A DNA stretch of 64,000 nucleotides. It comes from Bryobacterales bacterium (GTDB lineage Bacteria; Acidobacteriota; Terriglobia; Bryobacterales; Bryobacteraceae). Below, in pieces: positions 6,433 to 17,091 of this stretch. Numbering within the stretch: the first letter of the stretch is position 1; every line of letters begins with the position of its first letter. The position numbers and the translations under genes are program-made. The notes beneath the pieces were generated by a model, which did no database searches, had not been told where the DNA came from, and worked only from the letters and a program-made list of their open reading frames with translations. Location: contig JAIXKK010000080.1 of assembly GCA_026954325.1 (NCBI GenBank), positions 7,497 to 71,496 of the forward strand, written 5' to 3'.

Positions 6433-9000
6433 TCAAACCGCCACCTGCGAGTCCCGCGCTTGCGGCGCCTCCGTGTCCTTGTATAACAGGCGTTGTAAAG
6501 CTCCCTGCAAGTCCTCAAGGCCAACCGGTTTACTGATATAGTCGTCCATTCCGGCCGACAGGCATTTCTCGCGGTCGCCCACCATCGCGTTCGCCGTCAG
6601 CGCACAGATCAGCGTATGCTTGCTTGTCCCCTCGCGCTTGCGGATTTCGCTGGTGGCCTCGAAGCCGTCCATCTCCGGCATCTGGCAATCCATCAGGATA
6701 AGGTCATAGGCCGTGCGCTCCAGGGCGGTGATCGCCTCCCTCCCGTTATTGACCACATCCGCCTGCACTCCAAGTTTTTGTAGCAACCGCAAGGCGATCC
6801 GCTGGTTGATGAGATTGTCTTCCGCCAGTAGAACCAGCGGCTCCCCTCCGCGTGTGCGTTTCTCCTTTTCCGCAAGAGTGTGCCGCGTCACCAACTGCAC
6901 CGGAGTCCCGGCCGGATTCTCTTTCTTTCTGATCAACTCCACCATCGTTTCGTAAAGCTCGGTTGCCCGGATCGGCTTGTTCAGGTATCCCGCGTATCCG
7001 GCTTCGCGCAGTTGCAGTCCGTCGCCCCGCAGCGGCGTCGAGGTGATGGCGATCAGGGGAGTGTCACGCAGCGCCAGATCGTACTTGAGCGCGCCGGCCA
7101 CCGCCCCCGGGTTGACTCCCGGAGTGTCCAGATCCACCAGCGCCACCTTGATGCCCGAGCCTTTAGCCGCCGCTTTGTGCATCGCGTCGTTTATCTCTCC
7201 GGGATGCTGCACATGCAGATACGGACAGCGCCAACTCTCGAAAAATTGCCGCAGATGCAGACTGGAACTATCCGAGCCCGCCAGCAGCAGCACCGGAGAT
7301 CCGTTCAGGTGCAGTCCCTGCCGGGCTTCCGGCGTGGCGTCGTCCTCGAACGGCAATACTACAGGCGCTCTTTCGAACACCACGGTGAAGAAGAACGTGC
7401 TTCCGCGTCCTGGTTCGCTGTTGAAGCCGATTTCGCCCCCCATCATCTCCACCAGTTGCCGGCTGATCGCCAAACCCAGTCCTGTTCCCCCGTATTTCCG
7501 CGTCGTCGAGTTGTCTCCCTGGACAAAGCTCTGGAACAACCTGTCGCGGTATTCGGGAGCGATACCGATTCCCGTATCCTGCACCATGAAGCGCAACGTC
7601 ACCGTTTGCCCGCGCTCCCCGATAAGTTCCGTGAAAACGCTTACTTTTCCATGATCCGTGAACTTGATGGCATTGCTCAGCAGATTGTTCAGCACCTGGC
7701 GCAGCCGCCCCGGATCGCCGATGACGTAGCTCGGAATCTCCTCGGAGGTGGAACAACTGAATTCAATCCCCTTGGCCCGCGCACGGATGGCGCACATGGC
7801 CTGCACTTCCTCCACCGTCATTGCCAGATCGAACGGGATCATCTCCAGCCGCAGTTTGCCCGCTTCAATCTTGGAGATATCGAGGATGTCGTTGATCAGC
7901 GTCAGCAATGCGTCCGCCGATTGTTTCACTGCCGTCGCGTACTCCCGCTGCTCGGAACTGAGCGCGGTTCCCAGCAGGAACTCGGTCATCCCGAGAATGC
8001 CGTTCATGGGCGTGCGGATTTCGTGGCTCATATTTGCCAGAAACCGGCTCTTCATCTCGGTTGCTTCACGCGCGTTGGCGAGCGCCGTCGCCAGTTCCTC
8101 GTTTTTCTGCTCCAACTCCTGCGCGTACGATTCCAGCCGCTCCTCGCTTTGGCGGCGTTCCGTGATGCGGCGGATCACGACAATCGTTTCATTCCGGTAA
8201 TTGGGACAAAAACGCGCTTCGTAGATCTCGGTTGTGCCGGACGCTCCGGGGACGGTCAATTCCACCATCACCATGGCGTGGGTTCTCCTCACGCGCTGCA
8301 GCGCCTGCTCTACTTTCAAACCCTCCCGCGGCGGCAAAGCTTCGTGGAAGCGCTTCCGCAGCAGGCTTTCGCAGCTCGCCAGCGCCTCGGCGGGCTGCCC
8401 GGCGCGGGCATCGAGCACAACGCCATTGGGGTCCAACCGCAGCAGCATGTCGGGCAACGCCTGGAACAGCGCCTTCAGTTCCGTGGTGGTCCGGAATACC
8501 TCTTCCTGGTCCTTCTGCCGGTCCGTGATGTCGAAGGATGCCTGCAACATTCCGTACACGGTCCCATCGGGCTTCTCGAGAAGGCTTTCGTGCACCTCCA
8601 CCGTGATGGACTCCCCGTTCGCGCGCACACACCGCCGCCGTACCGGAAGCAGTGGAGCCTGTCCGGCGAGTTTTCGCTGAATCTCCTCCTTCAGCTTTTC
8701 GCGCTCCTCGGGCGAGGCCAGTTCCCAGCAAGGCCGCCCGATCATCTCTTTGGCCGCCAGCAATCTCATCGAGCACTCCCGCTGGTTGACTCGCATGATT
8801 ACGCCGGATCCGTCGATCTCCGTGTAGCCGATGGGAGCGTGTTGGAACAGCAGGGACGCGCGCGTTCTCGCACGGCTCAACTCCACCTCGGATCCCTCGG
8901 TGTGGTTCCGGAAGGCTGACCATTTGTGGATCAATACGGCGGCGACCGCCGCCAGCAGGATCATCCACAGCCAAAACACGGAAAAATACTCCTCCGCCAA
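6433..9000 (-). CDS. Hybrid sensor histidine kinase/response regulator
   Basis: 855 residues. An N-terminal membrane helix (about 8-26) is followed by a PAS domain (about 45-160), a second PAS-like domain (about 170-285) and a coiled coil (285-315). HisKA follows with the H-box SHEIRTPMNG (H326), then HATPase_c with the N-box NNLLSNAIKF and the G-boxes DTGIGI and GGTGLGLAI. The first receiver-like domain is degenerate. The second is intact: AEDN, phosphoacceptor aspartate near 771 in MDCQMPEMDG, lysine in SKP. The start is TTG. No cognate regulator or output gene is adjacent, so it is an orphan phosphorelay protein. Confidence 0.9.
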   Translation of the reverse strand: MAEEYFSVFWLWMILLAAVAAVLIHKWSAFRNHTEGSEVELSRARTRASLLFQHAPIGYTEIDGSGVIMRVNQRECSMRLLAAKEMIGRPCWELASPEEREKLKEEIQRKLAGQAPLLPVRRRCVRANGESITVEVHESLLEKPDGTVYGMLQASFDITDRQKDQEEVFRTTTELKALFQALPDMLLRLDPNGVVLDARAGQPAEALASCESLLRKRFHEALPPREGLKVEQALQRVRRTHAMVMVELTVPGASGTTEIYEARFCPNYRNETIVVIRRITERRQSEERLESYAQELEQKNEELATALANAREATEMKSRFLANMSHEIRTPMNGILGMTEFLLGTALSSEQREYATAVKQSADALLTLINDILDISKIEAGKLRLEMIPFDLAMTVEEVQAMCAIRARAKGIEFSCSTSEEIPSYVIGDPGRLRQVLNNLLSNAIKFTDHGKVSVFTELIGERGQTVTLRFMVQDTGIGIAPEYRDRLFQSFVQGDNSTTRKYGGTGLGLAISRQLVEMMGGEIGFNSEPGRGSTFFFTVVFERAPVVLPFEDDATPEARQGLHLNGSPVLLLAGSDSSSLHLRQFFESWRCPYLHVQHPGEINDAMHKAAAKGSGIKVALVDLDTPGVNPGAVAGALKYDLALRDTPLIAITSTPLRGDGLQLREAGYAGYLNKPIRATELYETMVELIRKKENPAGTPVQLVTRHTLAEKEKRTRGGEPLVLLAEDNLINQRIALRLLQKLGVQADVVNNGREAITALERTAYDLILMDCQMPEMDGFEATSEIRKREGTSKHTLICALTANAMVGDREKCLSAGMDDYISKPVGLEDLQGALQRLLYKDTEAPQARDSQVAV

Positions 9001-9145
9001 GGAAAGTCGGACTTGGACACTCGGACTATCGGACTATCGGCTATTCCGCCTAGCGGCTTTATGGATTTGGAGATACTCCACCTGGACCTGGAAACCCGTC
9101 AGTACGTTCCGTGCAGATCTTGCGAATGTAAAATAGCTTACAGTT

Positions 9146-10585
9146 CTAAGACGCCGCTTGCTCGTAGGCGTGCGCCAGCCGGAACATTCCCGCCTCATCA
9201 AAGTGCCGTGTGAGGATCTGCATCCCCACCGGCAGGCCGTCGGCTGTCTTCCCACAGGGCACGCTCATGCAGGGAATCCCCGCCAGATCTCCCGTGATTG
9301 TATAGATATCCGACAGGTACATCTCCAGCGGATCGGCCAGCTTCTCTCCCAGCTTGAAGGCCGGGAATGGCGACACCGGGGTGACGAGGGCGTCCACTTT
9401 CTCGAACGCTTTGTGGAAATCGCTGGTAAGGAGGCTACGCACTTTTTGCGCTTTCAAATAGTAGGCGTCGTAGTAGCCATGACTCAACACATATGTCCCG
9501 AGCATGATTCGCCGCTTGCATTCCGCCCCAAAACCCTCCCCGCGAGTGTTGCGATACATGTCGCCGAGCGTTTGCGAAGAGGCCGAACGGAAGGTGTACC
9601 GCACGCCGTCGTAGCGGGCCAGATTCGAACTGGCCTCGGCCGTGCAAATGATGTAATAAGCCGAAATAGCGTATTCCGTGTGAGGGAGGCTGACTTCCAT
9701 GACCTCGCAGCCAAGCCGTTTTAGGCGGTCTATGGCGCCCTGAATGAGGTTCCCCGTGTCGCTGGCGAGTCCGGAGAAATACTCCTTGGGAAGGCCGATC
9801 TTCATTCCCCGCACATCCCCGGTCAGCGCTTTCCGGTAGTCCTCCACCGGCGCGGCCGCCGACGTGGAATCCATCTCATCCCTTCCGGCGATTACTCCAA
9901 GCAGCGTCGCCGCGTCGGCAACATTGCGCGCGAACGGACCAATATGATCGAGAGAACTGGCGAATGCCGCCAGGCCGTAGCGGGAGACCCGGCCGTACGT
10001 TGGGGTGACGCCGACAACCCCGCAGAAAGACGCCGGCTGCCGGATGGAGCCCCCGGTATCCGATCCCAGCGAAGCCAGAGCGGTCCCCTGCGCCACAACA
10101 GCCGCGGACCCGCCGCTCGATCCGCCAGGGACCCTGTCCGGCGCCACCGGATTGCGCACCGGCCCGAATGCCGAATTCTCGTTTGACGATCCCATCGCAA
10201 ATTCGTCGCAATTCGCCTTGCCCAGAATCACTCCACCAGCCCGTTCCAGGCGAACCACGGCAGTCGCGTCATAAGGCGGAACGTAGTTCTCAAGCAGCCG
10301 CGAGCCACAGGTGGTGTGGACACCGCGGGTGACGATCACGTCCTTGACGGCCACGGGTACCCCGGCAAGCGGCCCAGGGTCTTCGCCCCTGGAAATTCGC
10401 TCATCCACCTGCCGCGCCGCTTCCATGGCCCGCTCCGGGCAAAAGCGCAGGTAGGCGTTCGTCTTCTGATTTTCCTCGCGGGCATGGCGAAGAGCTTCCG
10501 CGGCGAGTTCGCCGGCGCTGAATTTCTTCTCCGTCAGCCCCTGACGAATCCCGCGAATGGTCAGACCCTCGAGCGGGGAACTCAT
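9146..10585 (-). CDS. gatA: Asp-tRNA(Asn)/Glu-tRNA(Gln) amidotransferase subunit A
   Basis: A 479-residue amidase-signature enzyme that releases ammonia from glutamine for transamidation of misacylated Glu-tRNA(Gln) or Asp-tRNA(Asn). The Ser-cisSer-Lys triad is visible as K81 (VAVKDV), S156 (GGSSGGS) and S180 (SDTGGSIRQP). The start at 10585 overlaps the gatC stop (ATGA), as expected for the operon dciA-gatC-gatA; the longer frame to 10639 has no homology. gatB is not in the window. Confidence 0.96.
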   Translation of the reverse strand: MSSPLEGLTIRGIRQGLTEKKFSAGELAAEALRHAREENQKTNAYLRFCPERAMEAARQVDERISRGEDPGPLAGVPVAVKDVIVTRGVHTTCGSRLLENYVPPYDATAVVRLERAGGVILGKANCDEFAMGSSNENSAFGPVRNPVAPDRVPGGSSGGSAAVVAQGTALASLGSDTGGSIRQPASFCGVVGVTPTYGRVSRYGLAAFASSLDHIGPFARNVADAATLLGVIAGRDEMDSTSAAAPVEDYRKALTGDVRGMKIGLPKEYFSGLASDTGNLIQGAIDRLKRLGCEVMEVSLPHTEYAISAYYIICTAEASSNLARYDGVRYTFRSASSQTLGDMYRNTRGEGFGAECKRRIMLGTYVLSHGYYDAYYLKAQKVRSLLTSDFHKAFEKVDALVTPVSPFPAFKLGEKLADPLEMYLSDIYTITGDLAGIPCMSVPCGKTADGLPVGMQILTRHFDEAGMFRLAHAYEQAAS

Positions 10586-10881
10586 CGTTCGATCACCTTT
10601 GGAACCTTGAAATACCCCCCTCCCGGCAGCGGAGCGCACGCAAGAGCTTCCTGATTGCTCAAGGGCTGCTTCTCTTTATCGGCGCGGAGCGTTGCCGTCT
10701 CCTCGGCCTCATACAGCACTTGCGCCATGGGTTCCACATTGTCCGTATCGAGTTCGTTCAGCTTCTCCATGTGGGTGAGGATCTCGCCGAGGTCGCGCGC
10801 CATGCGGGCGATTTCCTCATTTGAAAGCCGGAGATTCGCCAGATCCGCCACATGGCGGACCTGTTCTTCGGTTATCTTCAC
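10582..10881 (-). CDS. gatC: Asp-tRNA(Asn)/Glu-tRNA(Gln) amidotransferase subunit C
   Basis: A 99-residue protein with the typical GatC opening (ITEEQVRHVADLANL), a central helix LGEILTHMEKLNELDT and the conserved VEPM. It is the small subunit that stabilises the GatAB interface. It overlaps both dciA upstream and gatA downstream by four bases, indicating translational coupling. Confidence 0.95.
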   Translation of the reverse strand: MKITEEQVRHVADLANLRLSNEEIARMARDLGEILTHMEKLNELDTDNVEPMAQVLYEAEETATLRADKEKQPLSNQEALACAPLPGGGYFKVPKVIER

Positions 10882-11291
10882 GCGCTTGCCTTCCTACGCG
10901 CCTGCCGGTATACGCGGCGCATGACTGGGTCTTTGATCGTATCGGCCTCATCGCCGGGCGCTGCCTGGAGCACGGCGGCCTCCACCCGAGCCGGCTGCCG
11001 CCGCGGGGGCGCCACGCGAAAGTCGATGGCGGCGATATGGCCGGTCCCCAGAACCTTCTCCAGTTGCTTGAGGATCGCCGGCCGCAAAGCCGCCAACTGC
11101 GACTGCCAGACGGCGTCTTCCGTCTCGACAATCAGCCGTGTCCCGTCGAGAAACACCGGTTTGGCATGGGCGGAAATCGTCTTGCCCACCGCCGCGGACC
11201 ACGCGCCGGGCGCCAGATGGTAGGTCTTCACACCCGCCACTTCCACCGCCTTGATTCCGAGTTTGCTGAGAATCCGCCCGGCCCGTTCCAT
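10878..11291 (-). CDS. DUF721 / DciA family protein
   Basis: 137 residues. The region W-S-A-A-V-G-K-T-I-S-A-H-A-K-P and the following LIVETEDAVWQSQLAALRPAI carry the DUF721 pattern, a KH-like fold shared with DciA, the ancestral loader of the replicative helicase DnaB. The C-terminus is basic. It is the first gene of the dciA-gatC-gatA unit and overlaps gatC by four bases. The replication role is taken from the family and is not shown by the context. Confidence 0.8.
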   Translation of the reverse strand: MERAGRILSKLGIKAVEVAGVKTYHLAPGAWSAAVGKTISAHAKPVFLDGTRLIVETEDAVWQSQLAALRPAILKQLEKVLGTGHIAAIDFRVAPPRRQPARVEAAVLQAAPGDEADTIKDPVMRRVYRQARRKASA

Positions 11292-11371
11292 GCGAGAGAA
11301 CCATCATTTTAGCAGGACCCGCGGAACTGCCGTGCTCTCTCCCTCCTGCCTGCCTTGTACTATGGTGGGGC

Positions 11372-11929
11372 ATGCTGGTTCTTGCTTCGAAATCGCCGCG
11401 GAGGCGCGAGATTCTCCGCGAGGCGGGCATCCCATTCACCATCCGGGCGGCTGAGGCGCCCGAAGTTCGCCGCGCCGGGGAAGGCGCCGAAGAGTATGTC
11501 CGCCGCCTGGCAATGGAGAAAGCGCAGTCCGTTCCCGCCGCAAGTGGGGAAATCATTCTAGCCGCCGATACGGTTGTCGTGGTGGACGGCGAGGTGCTCG
11601 AAAAACCTGCCGGCGCCGAAGACGCCTCGCGCATGCTGCGCCGGCTTTCCGGACGCCGCCATGCCGTTCTGACCGGGATCTGCCTCAAGAAGGGAGACGC
11701 CTTCATCTCCGATTGCGCCACAACCTTCGTCGCCTTCGCGCCCCTTTCCGAGGAGGAAATCGCGGCGTACGTCTCAAGCGGCGAGCCGGCGGACAAGGCG
11801 GGCGCCTACGGGATTCAAGGACTTGCCTCGAAGTTCGTGGAGGGGCTGGAGGGCTGCTACTTCAATGTTGTGGGCCTGCCGGTGGCCCTTGTTTACAAAC
11901 ACTTACGACGTCTGGAAGACGGCAACTGA
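11372..11929 (+). CDS. maf: Maf family nucleoside triphosphate pyrophosphatase
   Basis: 185 residues. The N-terminus [14 protein letters not shown] is the Maf signature. The active-site region [16 protein letters not shown] and the later [10 protein letters not shown] complete the family pattern. It hydrolyses dTTP, UTP or modified nucleotides to monophosphates. It is divergent from the dciA operon. A TACTAT box ends 8 nt before the ATG, so the mRNA may be leaderless. The dTTP/UTP subclass is not certain. Confidence 0.93.
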   Translation: MLVLASKSPRRREILREAGIPFTIRAAEAPEVRRAGEGAEEYVRRLAMEKAQSVPAASGEIILAADTVVVVDGEVLEKPAGAEDASRMLRRLSGRRHAVLTGICLKKGDAFISDCATTFVAFAPLSEEEIAAYVSSGEPADKAGAYGIQGLASKFVEGLEGCYFNVVGLPVALVYKHLRRLEDGN

Positions 11930-12006
11930 AGTGTCCCGGGTGCTCGGCCGAACTTCCCCCACCCGCGGATTCGGCAGGCTGGCCCCCTTCCCCACGGCAT
12001 AGAGGC

Positions 12007-12036
12007 TTGACGCCGGGAAAATCCCGTTCATACAAT
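12007..12036 (+). promoter_or_regulatory. Sigma-70-type promoter of tatA
   Basis: -35 TTGACG (12007-12012) and -10 TACAAT (12031-12036) are separated by 18 bp and lie 25 bp before the tatA ATG. The spacer contains the small inverted repeat CGGGA-AAA-TCCCG (12014-12026). An AGGAGG ribosome binding site follows at 12051. Confidence 0.6.
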
Positions 12037-12060
12037 GAAGAGGATGTTAAAGGAGGCCGA

Positions 12061-12237
12061 ATGAGATCGATTGGCCCAATGGAACTGGTCCTGATTCTGG
12101 GTGTCGCGCTGTTGTTGTTTGGTGGTCGCAAGATCCCTGAACTCGCCAAAGGCCTGGGAGAGGGTATCCGCAACTTCAAAACCGCCCTCAAGGCGGAGGA
12201 AGAAGAGAAACACTCCGGAGAAAAGAAGCAGGCATAG
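12061..12237 (+). CDS. tatA: Twin-arginine translocase subunit TatA
   Basis: 58 residues. An N-terminal membrane helix ([22 protein letters not shown]) is followed by the amphipathic helix [15 protein letters not shown] and a charged tail. The FGGRKIPEL hinge is diagnostic. ATG 12061 has AGGAGG directly upstream; a longer frame from 11713 is spurious. It forms the Tat pore used by the Tat-signal proteins seen at 414-2961. tatC is not in this window. Confidence 0.94.
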   Translation: MRSIGPMELVLILGVALLLFGGRKIPELAKGLGEGIRNFKTALKAEEEEKHSGEKKQA

Positions 12238-12292
12238 ACTTCCTTGGGCCGCCCGCAATTTGAGCGGCCTCTATTCGGAATAGAACACACAG

Positions 12293-12324
12293 AACCCCGC
12301 CGGGCGGGTGCCCGGCGGGGTTTC
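12293..12324 (+). terminator. Bidirectional Rho-independent terminator between tatA and the HU gene
   Basis: A perfect 11-bp stem CCCCGCCGGGC / GCCCGGCGGGG (12295-12305 and 12310-12320) has a GGGT loop, flanked by AA on the left and TTTCTT on the right. It lies between two convergent genes. It serves tatA best, and the short A-run lets it act weakly for the HU gene. Confidence 0.85.
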
Positions 12325-12347
12325 TTGTCTCTACACGTCTTGTGCCG

Positions 12348-12647
12348 TTACTTCTTCTTCGGCGGAACGATGGCGTCCTTGACGGCCTTGGCGACGCGGA
12401 ATTTCACCACCTTCTTGGCGGGAATCTTGATGGCGGCGCCGGTCGCGGGGTTCCGGCCCATGCGGGCTTTCCGTTCCACCCGGACCAGGCGGCCCACTCC
12501 CGGCAGCACAAACACGCCATTCTTCTTGGTTTCGCGCACAGCGATGGTGGAGTATGCCTCCAGCATCTGCTTGGCGACTTTGTTGGCTACGCCGCAGGTT
12601 TCGGCGAGCTCTTTGATCAACTGCGTTTGCGTCATGCGATCGGCCAT
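12348..12647 (-). CDS. HU family DNA-binding protein
   Basis: 99 residues. The protein starts MADRMTQTQLIKELAETCG and contains VLPGVGRLVRVERKARMGRNPATG, the HU/IHF beta-arm with its RNPxTG tip. It ends in a lysine-rich IVPPKKK. AAGAGG precedes the ATG at 12647, so the longer frame to 12752 is rejected. It is a dimeric nucleoid protein that bends DNA. It shares the convergent terminator with tatA. Confidence 0.94.
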   Translation of the reverse strand: MADRMTQTQLIKELAETCGVANKVAKQMLEAYSTIAVRETKKNGVFVLPGVGRLVRVERKARMGRNPATGAAIKIPAKKVVKFRVAKAVKDAIVPPKKK

Positions 12648-12761
12648 AAATCCTCTTCTCGAATTCTCCCAATGTAAACGTCTCGGTTTCGTTGTGCGGC
12701 GCGCGGCTCGGAGCGATCCGCGCGCAGGGCGTGCGCGAAATACAGCCCTCAACGCACCCTC

Positions 12762-12791
12762 ATCATAAGGGAATCGGAAAGCGGAAGTAAA
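12762..12791 (-). promoter_or_regulatory. Candidate promoter of the HU gene
   Basis: On the reverse strand, TTTACT (12791-12786) and TATGAT (12767-12762) are spaced by 18 bp and lie 115 bp upstream of the HU start. The -10 is close to consensus and the -35 is weak. The region between it and the ATG has no gene. Confidence 0.4.
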
Positions 12792-12917
12792 GAGAAATCG
12801 CGCTCGGATGCCCGATTTTGTTGACTTTTTTCACACCCAGGAGCTTCTGGAGGCCCGTTTTACAGGGCTTCCACGATAAAACATTCTGCCTGGTTTCTGT
12901 TTTCCTCCCCGGAGGGC

Positions 12918-13715
12918 CTAACGCACCGTTCCCACCCGGGCCGCCTTGCGTTGCGGCGCTTCGCGCTCCGGAGCCTTCCGCCCGCTCATCGAAACCCTCG
13001 CTCCCCGCAACTCGATCCCCGCTTCCGCAAACGGTTCCGCCAGTTTGTTCTTCACGGTTGTCAGGTGCAGTTGCGCCCCCACAACCCGCCCCCCCTCCGA
13101 CAGCGCCGGACCCTGGGAAATGCGGATCCGGATGGCCGCATACAGCGCCAGCGCGCGGCTTCCCGACGAGGTCTCCATGATCTCCTCCCTCTCCCGCAGC
13201 CGCAATTGATTCACGAACAACAGAGAGCAGCGGCCCCGTTCGATCAGATTGTTCAGCCGCCGCAGCGAACGTGACAGGAACTCCGTGTGCAGTTCCGCGG
13301 GCGCGTTCTCGATGGCCGCCTCCAGTTCCTCGCCTGACACCAGCGCCGCCGCCGAGTCCACCACCACCAGGTCGATGGTAAAGGTGCGCAGCAGCGATTC
13401 CACCATCCCAATCGCCTCCGGCCCCGTATCCGGGCGCAAAACAATTAGGTCCTCGAGGTTGACTCCCGCCGCCTTCGCCCACGCCGTGTCCAACTTCCGC
13501 TCGGCGTCCACGTAAACCGCCGTCGCCCCCCGCGTTTGCGCCGCCGCCACCCAATTCAGCGCAATCGTCGTCTTCCCGCAATCGGCGGCCCCGAATACCT
13601 CCACCACCCTGCCCCTGGGCAAGCCTCCCGTGCCGAGCATCGCGTCGACACCTTCCAACCCGGTCGGGATTGCCTCTCCGGACGGTTTCTGGGGAAGAGA
13701 AGGGAAGAAATTCAT
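12918..13715 (-). CDS. Short RecA-like ATPase (RecA paralogue)
   Basis: 265 residues against about 350 for RecA. The core aligns throughout: LGTGGLPRGRVVEVFG, Walker A GAADCGKTT (K48, T49), VYVDAERKLD with the catalytic glutamate, Walker B LVVVDSAAALV, LLFVNQLR and VVGAQLHLTTVKNK. It lacks the N-terminal oligomerisation helix and the C-terminal domain, and its L1 and L2 loops differ from RecA (EREEIM, ETSSGSRAL). The tail is basic. It lies downstream of gapdh. It could be a repair paralogue, a regulator, or a divergent RecA; no other recA is visible here. Confidence 0.82.
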   Translation of the reverse strand: MNFFPSLPQKPSGEAIPTGLEGVDAMLGTGGLPRGRVVEVFGAADCGKTTIALNWVAAAQTRGATAVYVDAERKLDTAWAKAAGVNLEDLIVLRPDTGPEAIGMVESLLRTFTIDLVVVDSAAALVSGEELEAAIENAPAELHTEFLSRSLRRLNNLIERGRCSLLFVNQLRLREREEIMETSSGSRALALYAAIRIRISQGPALSEGGRVVGAQLHLTTVKNKLAEPFAEAGIELRGARVSMSGRKAPEREAPQRKAARVGTVR

Positions 13716-13846
13716 GGAACTCGCGACTCCGTGCTACATACTGGTGCCGCCGGCGCGGAGGGTGTCTCATTCTTTCTCGACACCCAGCAGAAGAGGCCGG
13801 GTCACCCCGGCCTCCAGTTGCCTTACCCGTGCCCTTCGCGCGGGCT

Positions 13847-15331
<1,485 letters not shown>

Positions 15332-15409
15332 CTAATGTGTTCCTCTTAACTAGACACGCGTGAAAACTCGGGGTTTTACCTCATGGCGGTGGAAGAAACC
15401 GGCTTCCCG

Positions 15410-16192
15410 CTAGCGCGGCGGAAGCGAGGGAACCGTACTGCCTCCCAAACCGGCGTAGGTCTCCTTTACTTTGGTCACCTTATTCCCCGTGAAGGTGACG
15501 AAGACCATCTTTCCGGGAGGGTTCCCATATACCCAGTCTTCGTAGTCGATTCCATCCTTCGTCTCACGGGACTTGAGACGCGGCCGTCCGCCCATGGCCA
15601 GGATCACCGTGTCGCGATCCATGCCTTCCAGAACTCTGCCTTCGGCGATAGCCTTCTGTACTTCCGGCGGCAGCGTTTGAACATACTGCTCCGTGGCGCT
15701 ACGCTTCTCGAAGTCCATCAACGGCAGCAGCATCTTCTTGATGTCGGAAGCCGCCAGCGGTGGAACACCCTTCGGGAAGAGCAGCGCAATGTTGCTGCCT
15801 AATTTCGGATCAATCCGTCCGCCTACCGGCGTGGTCGCGGTTCCCATCCCCACCTCGATCCGCTCATACCACTTGGGGCCGGTCCTGAGCCCTCCGTTGA
15901 TTTCCAGCAGGATCTTGTCGCTCTCGATCTCAACCTTCGTGATTTGAATGAGATCGCCCGTGCGCCCGGCAGGCCCCATCTCCTTGGCCGCCTCATCCCA
16001 CTTCTGCTTGTCCCAGGTCCCGTCGCTGTTGTACGGCAGAGGCTTCTTCGATCGCGGCAGCAGACCCTTCAACGTGGCGAACTCGGCTGTCATGCCGCGG
16101 ATGATCTCCAGCCGCTCATCATCCGTCAGTTTTCTCGCCGCCCCCACCCGCGGGAGCAATACCACGACAACCGTCAGGATCAGCGCGCGCAT
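15410..16192 (-). CDS. Secreted protein of unknown function
   Basis: 260 residues with a short signal peptide (MRALILTVVVVLLPRVGA). The C-terminal 65 residues, beginning LEGMDRDTVILAMGGRP and ending in a hydrophobic VFVTFTGNKVTKV, resemble the small beta domain of SmpA/OmlA-type proteins, but this is only a pattern impression. It is the last gene of a three-gene run after the GHMP kinase and CPBP genes, with 2 bases between it and the CPBP stop. No enzyme motif is visible. Confidence 0.7.
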   Translation of the reverse strand: MRALILTVVVVLLPRVGAARKLTDDERLEIIRGMTAEFATLKGLLPRSKKPLPYNSDGTWDKQKWDEAAKEMGPAGRTGDLIQITKVEIESDKILLEINGGLRTGPKWYERIEVGMGTATTPVGGRIDPKLGSNIALLFPKGVPPLAASDIKKMLLPLMDFEKRSATEQYVQTLPPEVQKAIAEGRVLEGMDRDTVILAMGGRPRLKSRETKDGIDYEDWVYGNPPGKMVFVTFTGNKVTKVKETYAGLGGSTVPSLPPR

Positions 16193-16194
16193 GC

Positions 16195-17088
16195 TTACTC
16201 CTCAACTTCTTCGGGCTCATCATCGTCGGGGCGATACAGGAACGCCACCTGGCGCTGAACGGGGGCCTTCCACAGCGCATAGAACAAGACTCCGAGAACA
16301 AGCGTATTCAGCAACCCGGCTTCCGGGCCGTAGGCTCCGCCGCTCCACTTCTCCGGCACGTTCCATACCAGCGCATAGCCCGTTACATTCATTGTAAATC
16401 CACTGAGGTTCACCCCGAAGAACGGGAGCGTTACATTCCATCCATAATGAATCCCGATGGGCAGCCAAAGGTCGCGGCTGCGCAGGAAGGCGCAGCCGAA
16501 CAGCAACCCCCACAGCATCGTATTCATCAGTCCGATGCTGTTGGCGTTAGGGTTATTGGCGTGCGTCAGGCCGAAGAGCACGCTCACCGGCAGGATGGTG
16601 GCGAATACCCCCATCTTCCCAAGCAGCACCTGAAAGCCGTATCCCCGAAACAGCAACTCCTCTCCGATGGCGCCGAATAATAGCACCACGCACAGGAACA
16701 GGGCGCTCGCCGGGCTCCATTCCCAGCCCTCCGCGCGCTCAAACCGCGCCACCCCCAACAGCAGTGGAGGTCCCAGCACCAGCAGGGCAGCGCCGATTCC
16801 ACCCGCCAGCCCCAGCAACAGGTTCCGCGCCGATGCCGGCCCCCAGCCCAGCCCGGCATCCGCCAGATGCCCGCGCTCATAGACCCGTAGCGCAATGGTG
16901 TTCGCGATCGCCGCCGCCGCGAACGTGCTCAGCGCCGCCGACACCAGGTATCCGCCGATCGGATACATCAACGGAGCCAGCACCACCATCCCGGCAATCT
17001 CGATGAAGGCGAAAATGCCGACCCGCAAGAGCACGCCCAGCTTCGACGGCGCCGGCGGCCCGGGAACAGGAGGGGTAGCGGGTTGCAT
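16195..17088 (-). CDS. CPBP family intramembrane metalloprotease
   Basis: 297 residues with about eight hydrophobic segments. The CPBP/Abi active site is present: EELLFRG (E143, E144, R148), followed by FGLTHANNP with the zinc-binding histidine, and later a His-containing helix (GIHYGWN). Members cleave membrane peptides or act in prenyl-protein-like processing; the substrate here is unknown. It lies between the GHMP kinase (3 bases away) and a secreted protein (2 bases away), so an operon is likely. Confidence 0.87.
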   Translation of the reverse strand: MQPATPPVPGPPAPSKLGVLLRVGIFAFIEIAGMVVLAPLMYPIGGYLVSAALSTFAAAAIANTIALRVYERGHLADAGLGWGPASARNLLLGLAGGIGAALLVLGPPLLLGVARFERAEGWEWSPASALFLCVVLLFGAIGEELLFRGYGFQVLLGKMGVFATILPVSVLFGLTHANNPNANSIGLMNTMLWGLLFGCAFLRSRDLWLPIGIHYGWNVTLPFFGVNLSGFTMNVTGYALVWNVPEKWSGGAYGPEAGLLNTLVLGVLFYALWKAPVQRQVAFLYRPDDDEPEEVEE

Positions 17089-17091
17089 CTC

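Noticed and set aside
6880..8919. 679-codon forward ORF across the histidine kinase
   Set aside because: Antisense shadow of a clear hybrid kinase with intact motifs.
13793..13814. 9-bp hairpin after gapdh as a terminator
   Set aside because: Perfect stem (GAGGCCGGG/CCCGGCCTC) but the following reverse-strand sequence TTCTGC lacks a U-run.
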